Positions 34,476-43,088 of a stretch of DNA of 64,000 nt are shown here, piece after piece. The notes beneath the pieces were generated by a model, which was not told the DNA's origin, ran no database searches, and worked only from the letters and a program-made list of their open reading frames with translations. Made by a program: the position numbers and the translations under genes. Source of the DNA: Spyradosoma sp004558035 (GTDB lineage Bacteria; Verrucomicrobiota; Verrucomicrobiia; Opitutales; UBA953); assembly GCF_050314555.1 (NCBI RefSeq), contig NZ_JBNPNH010000003.1:1-64000 (forward strand). Reading direction: 5' to 3'. Each line of letters begins with the position of its first letter. The stretch's first letter is position 1.

Positions 34476-34766
34476 TCAGAGGATGACGTCCGCGTCGGGG
34501 CGGAAGCCGGGGTTCGCGCCGTGGTGTTCGACGCGGCGGTCCCAGTTGTTCCCGAGAAAATAGAAGCGCAGCGAATCCTCCCGCGGAGAAAAGTTCTTCA
34601 GCAGCTGCGCCTTCAGCGAAACCCACTGCGCGGGATCGACGCGGCATTCGAAGACGGAGTTCTGCACGCGCTGGCCGAAGTTCTTGCAGATTTTCGCGAT
34701 GCGGGAGAGCCGCCGCGTTCCCGCGGGCGTGCTCGTGGAGACGTCGTAGGCGACGAGGACGAACAT
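34476..34766 (-). CDS. cas2: CRISPR-associated endonuclease Cas2 (type I-C)
   Basis: 96 aa. Ferredoxin-like fold, starting MFVLVAYDVSTSTPAGTRRL with the conserved metal-binding Asp8, then NFGQRVQNSVFECRVDP, and DSLRFYFLGNNWDRRVEHHG typical of I-C Cas2. Together with Cas1 it forms the spacer-integration complex. Last gene of the cas operon; 30 bases after cas1. Confidence 0.95.
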   Translation of the reverse strand: MFVLVAYDVSTSTPAGTRRLSRIAKICKNFGQRVQNSVFECRVDPAQWVSLKAQLLKNFSPREDSLRFYFLGNNWDRRVEHHGANPGFRPDADVIL

Positions 34767-34796
34767 TTTTTCGCGCTTTCTTTTCGGGTTAAATCT

Positions 34797-35831
34797 TCAT
34801 TTCCACAGAAACGGCAGGTAGTGCGCGAAGTCGCCGCGCAGATGGCGGGCGAGCAGGCGCGCCTGCATCAGCGGCACGAGGCCGAGCGGCATTTTTTCGC
34901 CGAGCGTCGGGTGCGTGATTTCCTCGCGCTTGCGTTCCTGCCAGACCTGCAGCAGCGTCCGGCGCGCGTCGTCGGAAAGCAGCACGGAACCGTTTTCGAA
35001 AAAGCGGAAATCCCGCGACGAGAGCTGGCGGCGGTTGATGAGCGAGAGCGCGACGCGGTCGGCGAGCACGGGGCGGAATTCCTCCATGAGATCGAGCGCG
35101 AGCCCCGGGCGCCCCGGCCTGTCGGCGTGCAGAAATCCGATCTGCGGATCGAGCCCCGCGGCGGCGCAGGCGGAGCGGCAGTCGTGCGCGAGCAGCGTGT
35201 AGAGAAAACTGAGCACGGCGTTCACGGGATCGCGCGGCGGACGGCGGGAACGCCCCGCGAGGCGCATTTTTTCGTCGGGCGAGACGATGAGCGCGTTGAA
35301 GCCGCGGAAATAATGCGCGGCGGTGTCGCCTTCGATGCCGCGCAGCTCGTCGGTCGTCGCGGCGCGGAGCGTTTCGGAAATGCGGTTTCGGTGAATGTCG
35401 GCGCAGAGCGAGAGCGCGGCGGCGGCGTCCGCGTCTTTCGCTTCGCGGGCGGCGCGACGCAGGAGCGTGCGCGTGTTGGAAAACTTCGCCTGGATGCAGC
35501 GCCGCGCGATGTCGAGCGCCGCCGCGGGATCGTCCGCCGCGCGGTGCTGACGGCGGCGCAGCAGCACGTTCCCGTTCGGATAGCCGTGAACGGCGGCGAG
35601 AAATTTTCCGTGCGGATTGAGAAAAGAGACGGCGATTCCGCGTTCGGCGCAGGCGCCCATCAGCGCGGGCGAGCACGCGATGTCCCAGCCGAGCGTGACG
35701 ATGCCCGCGAGATTGATGAGCGGAAAACGCCCCAGCGATTTCCCGTCGAGGCGGACGTCCGCGCTTTCGCCGTCCAGGCGGACGTAGGCGTTTTCTTTCG
35801 TGACATAGAGCGTGTTCTGCAGGATTTTCAT
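34797..35831 (-). CDS. cas1: CRISPR-associated integrase Cas1 (type I-C)
   Basis: 344 aa. An N-terminal beta domain (MKILQNTLYVTKENAYVRL ... VTLGWDIACSPALMGACAERGIAVSFL) is followed by an alpha-helical catalytic domain. The DPVNAVLSFLYTLLAHDC helix and the IGFLHADRPGRPGLALDLMEEFRP motif carry catalytic His and acidic residues. It integrates new spacers at the leader end of the array at 44.1 kb. The gene contains copies of the genome-wide GCGGGAACG word, suggesting long residence in this genome. Confidence 0.96.
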   Translation of the reverse strand: MKILQNTLYVTKENAYVRLDGESADVRLDGKSLGRFPLINLAGIVTLGWDIACSPALMGACAERGIAVSFLNPHGKFLAAVHGYPNGNVLLRRRQHRAADDPAAALDIARRCIQAKFSNTRTLLRRAAREAKDADAAAALSLCADIHRNRISETLRAATTDELRGIEGDTAAHYFRGFNALIVSPDEKMRLAGRSRRPPRDPVNAVLSFLYTLLAHDCRSACAAAGLDPQIGFLHADRPGRPGLALDLMEEFRPVLADRVALSLINRRQLSSRDFRFFENGSVLLSDDARRTLLQVWQERKREEITHPTLGEKMPLGLVPLMQARLLARHLRGDFAHYLPFLWK

Positions 35832-35844
35832 GGCGGGAGAAATG

Positions 35845-36477
35845 TCAGTCGGCGAGCAGGCGGGAACGCCACGCGCGCTCGAGTTTTTCGGCGGCGTCTC
35901 CGCATTCGGGAAGGCAGAGTTCGCGCAGGGAACAGGAATCGCACTTCGCGGGATCGTATTGAGCCCGGGGCGTTTCGCCGCGTTCCCGCAAGGCGTGCGC
36001 CTCGGCGGCGAGCGTGCGCGTCTTTTCGCGCAGCGCCGCGTCGATGCTCACGTTTTTCCGCCGCCGGGTCTTGCCGTAAAAAAGCGCTCCCGCGGGAACG
36101 GCCCGCCCCGTCATTTCTTCGAGACAAAGCGCCTGCGCGCAGAGCTGGATTTCGTCGGAGCCGTGCGGGTTCGGCCTGCCGTGCTTGTATTCGACGGGGA
36201 ACGGCGTGCCGTCGGGGAGAAATTCCACCGTGTCGGCGACGCCGTAGAGCCCGAGCGCGTCCGAGGCGAGCGGCATCGCGCGCACGACGAGCGTTCCCGC
36301 GGTCGCGTGCGCAGCGGGAACGTCCGTCTTTTCGTGCATCAGGCGGCCTTCGGCGGTCAGGCGGTTTTCCGCCCACAGCCGTTCGACGTGTATCAGCGCG
36401 AACTGCCGCCCGCAGAACCGGAAATGCTGCAGCGCCGAAATCGCGAGCTTGTCCTCGTCGTCCATCGGAGCGCGCAT
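35845..36477 (-). CDS. cas4: CRISPR-associated exonuclease Cas4 (type I-C)
   Basis: 210 aa. RecB-like nuclease with an iron-sulphur cluster: Cys22 in FRFCGRQFALIHVE, and Cys179, Cys182 and Cys188 in the C-terminal CDSCSLRELC. Nuclease motifs: GVADTVEFLPDG (Asp), PVEYKHGRP (Glu-x-Lys) and QLCAQALCLEE (QhxxY-like motif III). It trims prespacers and sets PAM selection with Cas1-Cas2. The ATG at 36477 or an in-frame ATG four codons later could be the start; neither has an obvious ribosome-binding site. Confidence 0.93.
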   Translation of the reverse strand: MRAPMDDEDKLAISALQHFRFCGRQFALIHVERLWAENRLTAEGRLMHEKTDVPAAHATAGTLVVRAMPLASDALGLYGVADTVEFLPDGTPFPVEYKHGRPNPHGSDEIQLCAQALCLEEMTGRAVPAGALFYGKTRRRKNVSIDAALREKTRTLAAEAHALRERGETPRAQYDPAKCDSCSLRELCLPECGDAAEKLERAWRSRLLAD

Positions 36478-36509
36478 TCCCGCGAATTTTCTCGCGGGAA
36501 CGCCGTTTT

Positions 36510-37394
36510 TCAGAATCCGGGGATTTCTTCCGGCGCGAGACCGGCGAGCGGCGAAAGCGTGTAGGAGCCGTCGGGCTTGACTTCAAGCGTCCGATGGACT
36601 TTCGCGGACGAATACTGACCGGATGCGCAATTGTGCTTCCACCAAAAAACGGTCTTCACTTCCATGCTGCCTTCCGGGCGCGCGGAAGAGGCGTCGCCTT
36701 CGAAGAGGCGCGGGAGGACTTTTTTGAGCGCTTCCGCGTCCGCGTCGGAAAATCCGGTCAGCGACGCGAGCTGCGGATTGACGGCTCCGAAGAAGACGTA
36801 GGTCGCGGCATCGACGCTGTACTTCATGCCCATGGTGTCGGAGGTTTTCTTCGAACCGTCTCCTTCATTGCTCGTGCTTTTGGTGATCTGCATGCTCGTG
36901 ATGTTGACCTGTTCCACGGAAAACGCGGGCTGAACGGAAACGGGACCGCGAATGCCGATGGAGACCGCATCGGAACCCTCCGCTTCTTCTTCGCCGTCTT
37001 TTTTCTTTCCCGTCCCCTTCTTGCCTCCGGCGGGTTTGTAGGCAAAAACCTGCCCGAACGCGCGGACGTCGAACCAGCGCCTGTTCGCGGCGGCGACGAT
37101 TTCCGCCTTGCCGGCTTTCGCGAGCTTTTCGTCTTCGAGCATTTTTTCGAATCGCGCCTTCAGCGTTCTGCAGCCGTCGTCGCAGCGGTCGTCGGACTGG
37201 ACGAAAATCGTCTGCCCGTCCGCCTGCAGCCTGTCACGAATCTTGCGTTTCAGGCAGACGTCGGAAATCTCTCCGTGATCGTCGAGCGTGACGCGCGGGC
37301 GATTGCCGTTCAACGGATCCCCGTTCGGGTTGGCGTGCTTCACCGTGAAGATTACGGCGAAATCTATTTTGTTCTTCAATGTTTCGTTGCTCAT
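36510..37394 (-). CDS. cas7: Type I-C Cascade backbone protein Cas7 (Csd2)
   Basis: 294 aa. N-terminal KIDFAVIFTVKHANPNGDPLNGNRPR ... SDVCLKRKIRD is the Csd2 signature, and the GISIRGPVSVQ-like segment appears as SIGIRGPVSVQPAFSVEQVNIT. It forms the helical backbone coating the crRNA. An insertion rich in Lys, Glu and Gly (about residues 125-142, GGKKGTGKKKDGEEEAEG) is a lineage-specific loop. Starts 6 bases after the cas8c stop, so probably translationally coupled. Confidence 0.95.
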   Translation of the reverse strand: MSNETLKNKIDFAVIFTVKHANPNGDPLNGNRPRVTLDDHGEISDVCLKRKIRDRLQADGQTIFVQSDDRCDDGCRTLKARFEKMLEDEKLAKAGKAEIVAAANRRWFDVRAFGQVFAYKPAGGKKGTGKKKDGEEEAEGSDAVSIGIRGPVSVQPAFSVEQVNITSMQITKSTSNEGDGSKKTSDTMGMKYSVDAATYVFFGAVNPQLASLTGFSDADAEALKKVLPRLFEGDASSARPEGSMEVKTVFWWKHNCASGQYSSAKVHRTLEVKPDGSYTLSPLAGLAPEEIPGF

Positions 37395-37400
37395 GGAATT

Positions 37401-37819
37401 TTACTCTCCTTCGGATTCGTTGTTCTGATTCTGATTTTTCTTTTCGAAATTGCGGCGGCGCTGGCAGTGGTAGCCCAGCAGAAATTCCCCGCTGAGCGGC
37501 GCGTCGTTCGTGAAGTCTTCGTCGCCGGAAAGCGATCCGAAGATCGTCATCACTTCGTCGATGTCGCTTTCGATCCGTCTCAGCAGACCTTCGCCGGCGT
37601 TCTTGCGCAGAATCGCGCGGTAGGGCGTAAGCGAGAGTTCGATCGTGCGCCAGGTCGAGTACGGTCTGAGCGCGAATCGCGACATCAGCTGTTCCGCCTT
37701 GGTCTGGCGCGGATTTTTCGAGTCCGCGATTCTCAGCGCTGCGGCTTCGAGATGCTCGCCCAAAGCGAGCAGGCGACCGTAGAGATAGTCGCGCGTTTTT
37801 CTGGATTCATCGAGGTTCA
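37401..37819 (-). other. Candidate internally translated Cas11c small subunit
   Basis: In I-C systems the small subunit is made from an internal start within cas8c. Here an in-frame ATG (37817-37819; MNLDESRKTR) opens a 139-aa helical C-terminal domain of about the expected size. A purine-rich stretch (CAGGAAAAATTGACG on the minus strand) lies 5-19 bases before it. This rests on family knowledge plus position; no direct proof of internal initiation. Confidence 0.5.
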
Positions 37820-39401
37820 TCGTCAATTTTTCCTGTGGGTTTTCTTGGTTGAATCTTAAACGGAATACGGCGCAGGCGACGGCGAGCGCGTTTTCCCAAT
37901 CTTGCTTTTCCTTGAAGGAATTCGGATTCGCGGCGCGCGCGACGCAGGAGTCCGCGAGGTCGCGCGGGAACGCTTTCCGCTCGATGATGCAGGGCAGAAT
38001 CCGCATCACGGTGCTCTGCAGCAGCTTGTTTTTCGAGGAGACCGCATTCCCGTAAGCGCAGAGCGCAATCTGCTGCGGCGTCGGCGTTTTCGCCGCGGCG
38101 GGAAATTCCCTCGTGCGGGGAAACGGCCAGCGGCAATCCGTGTACCAACGGGACAGATTTTCGAAATAAAGCGACTGCGGGAACGACCTGTAGCAGACGA
38201 GGGCGAGACGTCCCGGAGAAGCGGAATCCACCGCCGCCACGAAGACCGTGCGGATTTCCTGCGCGGTGAGCTTCGCCGGATAACCGAGCAGATTTTTGAC
38301 GATTTTGTTTCCGACCGCTCGATTTGCTCCCAGTGTTCTCGTCTCCTCCGTCGGCGGCGTTTCGGGCTCGTCGTCGAAGTCGTCATCGTCGAGGAAAAGC
38401 GGGACCTTAACCGTTCCCGCACACCAGGCGACGACGGCGAAGTCCGCGTTGATGAGCGTGCCTTGGCGGGAAATCAGCCATCGGAGCGCACTGTGCGCTT
38501 TTTGCGAAACCTCGGCGGAAACGCTGCAGACTTCGCCGGATTCCGCGAAGCGCCCGCGGTACGTGAAGCCGTCGGCGTCGTTGGAGGAAATGAGTTTCGC
38601 GCCGTCTCCCGGATTGCGGATTCTCGCCGCGTGAAATTTCGGGAGCACGGCGTTCTCTTTCCCGGAAACGTAGCAGAATCCGCGCGACGTCGAAACGCTC
38701 TCGCGAAATTTCGCCCATGAATCGAAGAGCTCGAAATCGCGCCAGACGGCGGGCTCCGTCTCGTTCGGAATTTCAACTTCCCAGCGAATCAGCGCCTTGT
38801 ACTGCTCGGTCTGTTTGCCGAGCGCCTTCGCGAGCTCCTCGTTCCCGGCGCGCGCGCTCACTTTCCCGTTTTCGTCGAGAGTGACGATTCCCTTGGCGAC
38901 AAGGTCGGAGACGAGCGTGCCGCGTGCGATGTAATCGCGGACCGCGCGCAGTTTACGCGTCGCGAACTGAGAATCCGCCCACGCGTTCAGCGTTTCAAAA
39001 TAGCCGACGACAAGGCGCGTTTTGTCGTTCCCGCCCGCAAACGCGAGCCGCGCCGTTTTTTCGTCCACGAAAAAATCCGGACGATTTCCCGCGAGATACA
39101 TCAGCCGGTCGCAGAGCGCGTGCGGAGCGATTTTCGCACCCGAACGCGCTTCCGATTCCTCGGTCGCGGGAAGAATCGTCTGCGGATTTTCCGTCACGAC
39201 GCGCGCGTCCGCGAATTCCCCCTTCGCGTTCAACACGACGGTGACGTGGGCGTTCTGCGCGATGTGGAAAATCGGGAAAAGCGGCGTAAGCGCGAGCGTG
39301 ATTTCCTTGCCGCCGCGGCCGACGAGCGATTCGGTCTCGTATTTGCCGACGAGTTTGCGGTTCGCGTCGTACGTTTCGTAAAGAGCCTGAAGCCAGTGCA
39401 T
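37401..39401 (-). CDS. cas8c: Type I-C Cascade large subunit Cas8c (Csd1)
   Basis: 666 aa. Starts MHWLQALYETYDANRKLVGKYE, the usual Csd1 beginning, with GGAGGGAGAG as ribosome-binding site; an ATG 194 codons upstream lies inside cas5 and is not the start. It recognises the PAM and, with an internally translated C-terminal part, supplies Cas11 in I-C systems. An in-frame ATG near 37819 (MNLDESRKTRDYLYGRLLALGEH, about 140 residues to the stop) is a good candidate for such an internal Cas11c start. The last residues (EKKNQNQNNESEGE) are polar and disordered. Confidence 0.93.
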   Translation of the reverse strand: MHWLQALYETYDANRKLVGKYETESLVGRGGKEITLALTPLFPIFHIAQNAHVTVVLNAKGEFADARVVTENPQTILPATEESEARSGAKIAPHALCDRLMYLAGNRPDFFVDEKTARLAFAGGNDKTRLVVGYFETLNAWADSQFATRKLRAVRDYIARGTLVSDLVAKGIVTLDENGKVSARAGNEELAKALGKQTEQYKALIRWEVEIPNETEPAVWRDFELFDSWAKFRESVSTSRGFCYVSGKENAVLPKFHAARIRNPGDGAKLISSNDADGFTYRGRFAESGEVCSVSAEVSQKAHSALRWLISRQGTLINADFAVVAWCAGTVKVPLFLDDDDFDDEPETPPTEETRTLGANRAVGNKIVKNLLGYPAKLTAQEIRTVFVAAVDSASPGRLALVCYRSFPQSLYFENLSRWYTDCRWPFPRTREFPAAAKTPTPQQIALCAYGNAVSSKNKLLQSTVMRILPCIIERKAFPRDLADSCVARAANPNSFKEKQDWENALAVACAVFRLRFNQENPQEKLTMNLDESRKTRDYLYGRLLALGEHLEAAALRIADSKNPRQTKAEQLMSRFALRPYSTWRTIELSLTPYRAILRKNAGEGLLRRIESDIDEVMTIFGSLSGDEDFTNDAPLSGEFLLGYHCQRRRNFEKKNQNQNNESEGE

Positions 39402-39421
39402 CGTTCTCTCCCTCCATGTGT

Positions 39422-40153
39422 TCAGACAAGCGTCGCGTCGTCGAGTCCGCGGGAACGCGGACGGGCGGGCTTCATCGGTCGGACGGCGCGCGAGAACGGG
39501 CATTCTTCCGGACGCGGGAACGTCAGAACGCCTTTCCTCATCACGGGTTTCCAGAAGTTCGCGCGAAGCACGTTTTTTTCCTGCTCGGGAGCATTCGGAT
39601 TCGGGTATTCGTCTGGATAGGTGAAGCCGTGAAACATCAGACCGAACGCGAGCTCGGGAACGTCGTCGTAGGCGCCGCGGCCTTCTCCGAAAGCGCAGGG
39701 CTCGACGTAGCCCTGACATTCCCGCGTGCCGAGACAGATGTCGCGGCGTCCGCCCTTTTCGATCATGCGCCGCGCGACCTCGAAGTGTTTTCCCGCGATT
39801 CGGTCTTTCGCCATTTCGGGATAGTTCAGATTCCACTCGAAATGAGCGCGTACCTGATATTCCACGTCGACGAGATACGTGAAGATGGACAAGTCCGGCG
39901 CGGATTTCTGGAAGGGGCGCAGCTTGACGCTCTTCGCGGCGGTCTGGATGATCTTCATCACGCGGACCTGGTCCACGAACCACGAAAACGTCGGCTTGAA
40001 ATAAATGCTTTTCGTGATGCCTTTGAGCGCTTCGTAAGTGGGTATCTGGTAGCTGCCGCGTTCGCCGCCCATGCGCGTTATGGGGTCCGAGAAAAGTGCG
40101 AATCGGCCGTGGACTTTGTATTCCACCGTGTTCTTTGGCGTGTCGTGTTTCAT
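39422..40153 (-). CDS. cas5: Type I-C crRNA endonuclease Cas5 (Cas5c/Csd5-type)
   Basis: 243 aa. RAMP-fold protein that in type I-C replaces Cas6: it cleaves pre-crRNA at the repeat hairpin and stays bound to the 5' handle. Visible family text includes YKVHGRFALFSDPITRMGGERGSYQIPTY, KPTFSWFVDQVRVM and YLVDVEYQVRAHFEWN. Consistently, there is no cas6 in the locus and the repeat has a stable hairpin. 18 bases after cas3. Confidence 0.95.
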   Translation of the reverse strand: MKHDTPKNTVEYKVHGRFALFSDPITRMGGERGSYQIPTYEALKGITKSIYFKPTFSWFVDQVRVMKIIQTAAKSVKLRPFQKSAPDLSIFTYLVDVEYQVRAHFEWNLNYPEMAKDRIAGKHFEVARRMIEKGGRRDICLGTRECQGYVEPCAFGEGRGAYDDVPELAFGLMFHGFTYPDEYPNPNAPEQEKNVLRANFWKPVMRKGVLTFPRPEECPFSRAVRPMKPARPRSRGLDDATLV

Positions 40154-40171
40154 GGAAAATCAGATTGATGA

Positions 40172-42655
40172 TTAAAGAATCAGCGTTCCCGCGAGTTCCG
40201 GTGCGAGACCGACGGCCGCGGGCGCGGAATCGTAAAATTCGGGAGAGAGCGAATAAAATTCAACGGCTCCGCGATTCAGCATGAAAAAGCGCGCCCCCGC
40301 TTCTCCGCCGATCTTTTTTTCGTGAACGGCGACGGTGAATTTCTGCGCGAGGCGCAGCAGCTTCTTAGCGCGCGTCCATTCGTCCGGCGTCTGCGGGTTG
40401 CGCAGATCCTGGAGCGCGGCAAGCAGCTCGGCGCCGGTTTTCTGTTCGTCGGGCGGTTCTTCCTCGCGCGTGTTCCCGTTCCCGCGTCCGTCGGGCGTTC
40501 CCGTATAGGGCACGAGCACGGAAACGGTTTTCTCTGAAATCGGCGAATAGCCGCTTGCCGTCGTGTCGAAGGCCTGCGGGAGCGGGAAACGTTCGCGCCC
40601 GCGGTCTTCGCGGAAAGCGTCTGCGGCCGCGGCGTTGTCCGTCAGCAGCGCACACGCGTCGAGCCCGTCGTTCATCGGGTAGTAAAGCTCGTCCGCGAAT
40701 CGCGTGAAATAAAGCGAGAAGTAGCGATTGAGAAAGTCTTCGCCGAGACACTTTTCCGCGCTCAGCTCGCGAATCGTCTGCGCGGCCTTGCGTTTTCCTT
40801 CCGCTATCTGCGGAATGGCGTCGGCGTTTTCGAGGGTTTTCGTCGGATGGACGATGAACGCCCTGCCGCCGTCCTTGAGCGCGCCGTCGCGGTTGCAGCG
40901 CCCGAACGCCTGGGCCAGAGAATCCGCGCCCGCGATGCTGCGCACGACTGCGTTGAAGTCCACGTCCACGCCGCATTCCACGACTTGCGTGCTGACGCAG
41001 AGTACCTTCTTTCCGCGACGGGTCGCGTCTGCGAGCGCCTTGCGCGATATGTGCTTTTCAATCACATGGGCACGGTGCGCGGAGCACATCGAATTGCTCA
41101 GATGAAACGTTTCCACGTCGTCGTCCGCACGTTCGCGGGCGCGTTTGAAGAGCGCCGCCGCGAACGGTTTCGTGTTCACGACCGCGAGCGTATGTCCGCG
41201 CTCCCGTGTCGTTTTGAGCAGGAATTCCGCGAACGCGTCCAAGTCCCAGCGTTCGGATTCCGGAACGTCGCAGACGAGGATTTTCCTGTTCTGCTCGAAC
41301 GACGGAAAATAGCGCGCATAGTCGGGAATGACATGTGGATCTTCCCGAAGCGAAAGCGCCCAGAATCCGTCGGGAACGCGGTCGAGCAACGGCTGCGTCG
41401 CCGTGCACAGCAGAGCGGACGCGCCGCAGAAATCACACAGAAAATTCAGAGCGCCGTTGAAGAGATAGACGGAGCTCGTCGGCAGCGCCTGGATTTCGTC
41501 GAAGACGACGACGGCGTTCCCGAGCTTGTTCATCCGGCGCACGCAGTCCGCGCCTTTCGCGTAGAGGGCATTCAGAAACTGAACCGCAGTCGTGAGCACG
41601 ATCGGAGCGTTCCAGGATTCCGTCTGTTTCCTGTAGGCGTCGACGTCCGATTCGGGAACGACGTTGGAATGGTGTTCCAGAACGCTTGCGGCGAAATCTT
41701 TTCCGACGGCGCGGCGGATGACGTCCGCGTTTTGGCTCAAAATCGACGTGTAGGGAATGACGTAGAAAATGCGTTCCGCGCGATGCGCCTTCGCGTGCGC
41801 CACGGCGTAGCGCAGCGACGCCAGCGTTTTGCCGCTTCCCGTCGGCAGCGTCAGCAGCGCGATGCCTTTGGAACGGCGCGTTCCCGCGTCGCGGCAACGT
41901 TCGGAAATTTCCGTGCGCAGAGCCGATATCTTTGAATCGTTTCTGAAGCCCGAAATAAAGCGCTCCACGGAGGCTTCGACTCTTCCCCAGTCGGGGACGC
42001 TCGGCGGAGGCGCGAATACGGCTTCCCCGGCGGCGCTCGTGTGGTCTGCGTCAATCAGACAACTCAGAAGAAAGCGCGCGGTGCTTCCGAGCGCGAACAG
42101 CTTTTTCGCCCGGCGGCGATTCTTCGCCCCCTCCCGTGCTGCGAAATTCTTCAGACGTTCGCGGAATTCCCTCAGCTCGCTTTCGAATGCTGCGGATTCC
42201 ATAGTTTCGGAAATTTCATTTCGGAGTTTCGGCGGGATTCGCTCGGAAACTTCGTTGAAATGCGTCTTCAGCTCTTCCTCGCGGATGCGGGAAAAGACGG
42301 AGGGACGGCTCGCGTCCGGAGGCGCGCAGTCGATGAGCGTTCCCGCATGGTGCGAAAAGCAGCACAGAGCGACGATTTGCCGAAAAGCGAGCTCCGAAAA
42401 ATTGGCGCTTTCGGGGAAGTGCGCCAACGCCCAAAGCCCGCCGGCGCTGGAATGATTGCCGCCGGATTTCGCATGCCCGCCGATGTAGCTTTGGAAGACC
42501 TTGCTGAATTTGCCGAGGTCGTGCAAAAGCCCGATGAGCCGCCCGATGCTCGGAAGCCCGATTCGCGACGCGTCGGCGGACGCAATCGCCGCGCACTCGT
42601 GCAAGTGCGTTTCAAGCGTTTGCCCGGGACGGGCGATGGCGTCAGATTCGTTCAT
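40172..42655 (-). CDS. cas3: CRISPR-associated helicase-nuclease Cas3 (HD fused, type I-C)
   Basis: 827 aa. The N-terminal HD nuclease (His19 region, His45-Asp46 in GLLHDLGKF, SHHAG at about 101-105) is fused to an SF2 helicase. Walker A is LPTGSGKT (270-277), DEIQ box at 386-389, motif III TATQP. Motifs V-VI are STQVVECGVDVDFNAV and QAFGRCNRDG. After Cascade recognises a target, Cas3 nicks and degrades the strand in the 3'-5' direction. First gene of the operon; ATG at 42655 follows a 9-base A/C-rich leader end and a promoter with TSS near 42663. All nuclease and helicase motifs look intact, so interference should be functional. Confidence 0.96.
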   Translation of the reverse strand: MNESDAIARPGQTLETHLHECAAIASADASRIGLPSIGRLIGLLHDLGKFSKVFQSYIGGHAKSGGNHSSAGGLWALAHFPESANFSELAFRQIVALCCFSHHAGTLIDCAPPDASRPSVFSRIREEELKTHFNEVSERIPPKLRNEISETMESAAFESELREFRERLKNFAAREGAKNRRRAKKLFALGSTARFLLSCLIDADHTSAAGEAVFAPPPSVPDWGRVEASVERFISGFRNDSKISALRTEISERCRDAGTRRSKGIALLTLPTGSGKTLASLRYAVAHAKAHRAERIFYVIPYTSILSQNADVIRRAVGKDFAASVLEHHSNVVPESDVDAYRKQTESWNAPIVLTTAVQFLNALYAKGADCVRRMNKLGNAVVVFDEIQALPTSSVYLFNGALNFLCDFCGASALLCTATQPLLDRVPDGFWALSLREDPHVIPDYARYFPSFEQNRKILVCDVPESERWDLDAFAEFLLKTTRERGHTLAVVNTKPFAAALFKRARERADDDVETFHLSNSMCSAHRAHVIEKHISRKALADATRRGKKVLCVSTQVVECGVDVDFNAVVRSIAGADSLAQAFGRCNRDGALKDGGRAFIVHPTKTLENADAIPQIAEGKRKAAQTIRELSAEKCLGEDFLNRYFSLYFTRFADELYYPMNDGLDACALLTDNAAAADAFREDRGRERFPLPQAFDTTASGYSPISEKTVSVLVPYTGTPDGRGNGNTREEEPPDEQKTGAELLAALQDLRNPQTPDEWTRAKKLLRLAQKFTVAVHEKKIGGEAGARFFMLNRGAVEFYSLSPEFYDSAPAAVGLAPELAGTLIL

Positions 42656-42669
42656 CTTTGTTGTTCGAC

Positions 42670-42698
42670 AAGGTAGAGAGGTGTGAAAAGGAAGTCAA
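42670..42698 (-). promoter_or_regulatory. Promoter of the cas operon
   Basis: On the minus strand TTGACT (42693-42698) and TACCTT (42670-42675) are spaced by 17 bases, 14 bases before the cas3 ATG. Transcription would start about 7-8 bases before the ATG. Confidence 0.65.
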
Positions 42699-42713
42699 AT
42701 AGATTTACTAAAA

Positions 42714-42735
42714 CATAAATAGAATATTATTTATG
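42714..42735. promoter_or_regulatory. Palindrome upstream of the cas promoter
   Basis: Inverted repeat CATAAATA (42714-42721) / TATTTATG (42728-42735) with six central bases, 15 bases upstream of the -35 box in a notably A+T-rich patch. It could be an operator or UP-like element for cas3; no regulator is identified. Confidence 0.4.
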
Positions 42736-42777
42736 GGGCGCGCGGTTGACCACGCAACCTTTATTAAAACAAAAATA

Positions 42778-42872
42778 GTTTCAATCCGCGCTCCCGTGAG
42801 GGAGCGATGCTCCACAAGGCTTACGTGTTCGCCATCGCGAAGTTTCATTCCACGCTCCCGCATGGGAACGAC
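42778..42872 (-). CRISPR. Degenerate two-repeat mini-array upstream of cas3
   Basis: Read on the minus strand, two 31-nt degenerate repeats (42842-42872 and 42778-42808) flank one 33-nt spacer (42809-42841). The second repeat is identical over 30 bases to the degenerate repeat at the far end of the main array (49798-49827), including the CTCACGGGAGCGCGG variant. The first is more diverged (CATGCGGGAGCGTGG core). Both keep the hairpin arms and the GAAAC end required for processing. It lies between the unknown gene at 43089 and the cas promoter, in the same orientation as cas3. Confidence 0.85.
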
Positions 42873-43088
42873 CGAAGAAACGTCGAGTTTCGCACAAACG
42901 GGGCGGATGTGCGAGCAGGATTTTCCCGGGCGGATTGCGGTAGTTCGAGAAGTCATTGTGCCGCCATGATTTCCCGCACGAATTTTTTTGCAAGAAAAAT
43001 TTCGAAATCCCCCGAAACCCTCAGGAAATTAAGGGAAACTTTTTTGCGTCCCGCGGAACATCCGCTCTAAAAGGAGCTACGGACGGAT
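42873..43088. other. Gap between mini-array and the unknown gene
   Basis: About 216 bases without a credible gene or clear repeat. It contains one short phrase-like block (GAAACCCTCAGGAAATTAAG) similar in style to other intergenic elements. Confidence 0.5.

Noticed and set aside
36824..37142. Lys/Glu/Gly-rich insertion in Cas7 as a frameshift
   Set aside because: The frame stays open and Cas7 motifs continue on both sides, so it is a loop insertion rather than a sequencing error.
34521..37859. 1112-codon plus-strand frame across the cas genes
   Set aside because: Antisense of cas2-cas1-cas4-cas7, which are unambiguous on the minus strand.
42809..42841. Mini-array spacer as a clear guide against the cas3 promoter
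   Set aside because: Manual comparison found no continuous seed match next to a TTC PAM; only partial 3'-end similarity (9 of 11), so the regulatory idea is kept as a hypothesis, not a call.
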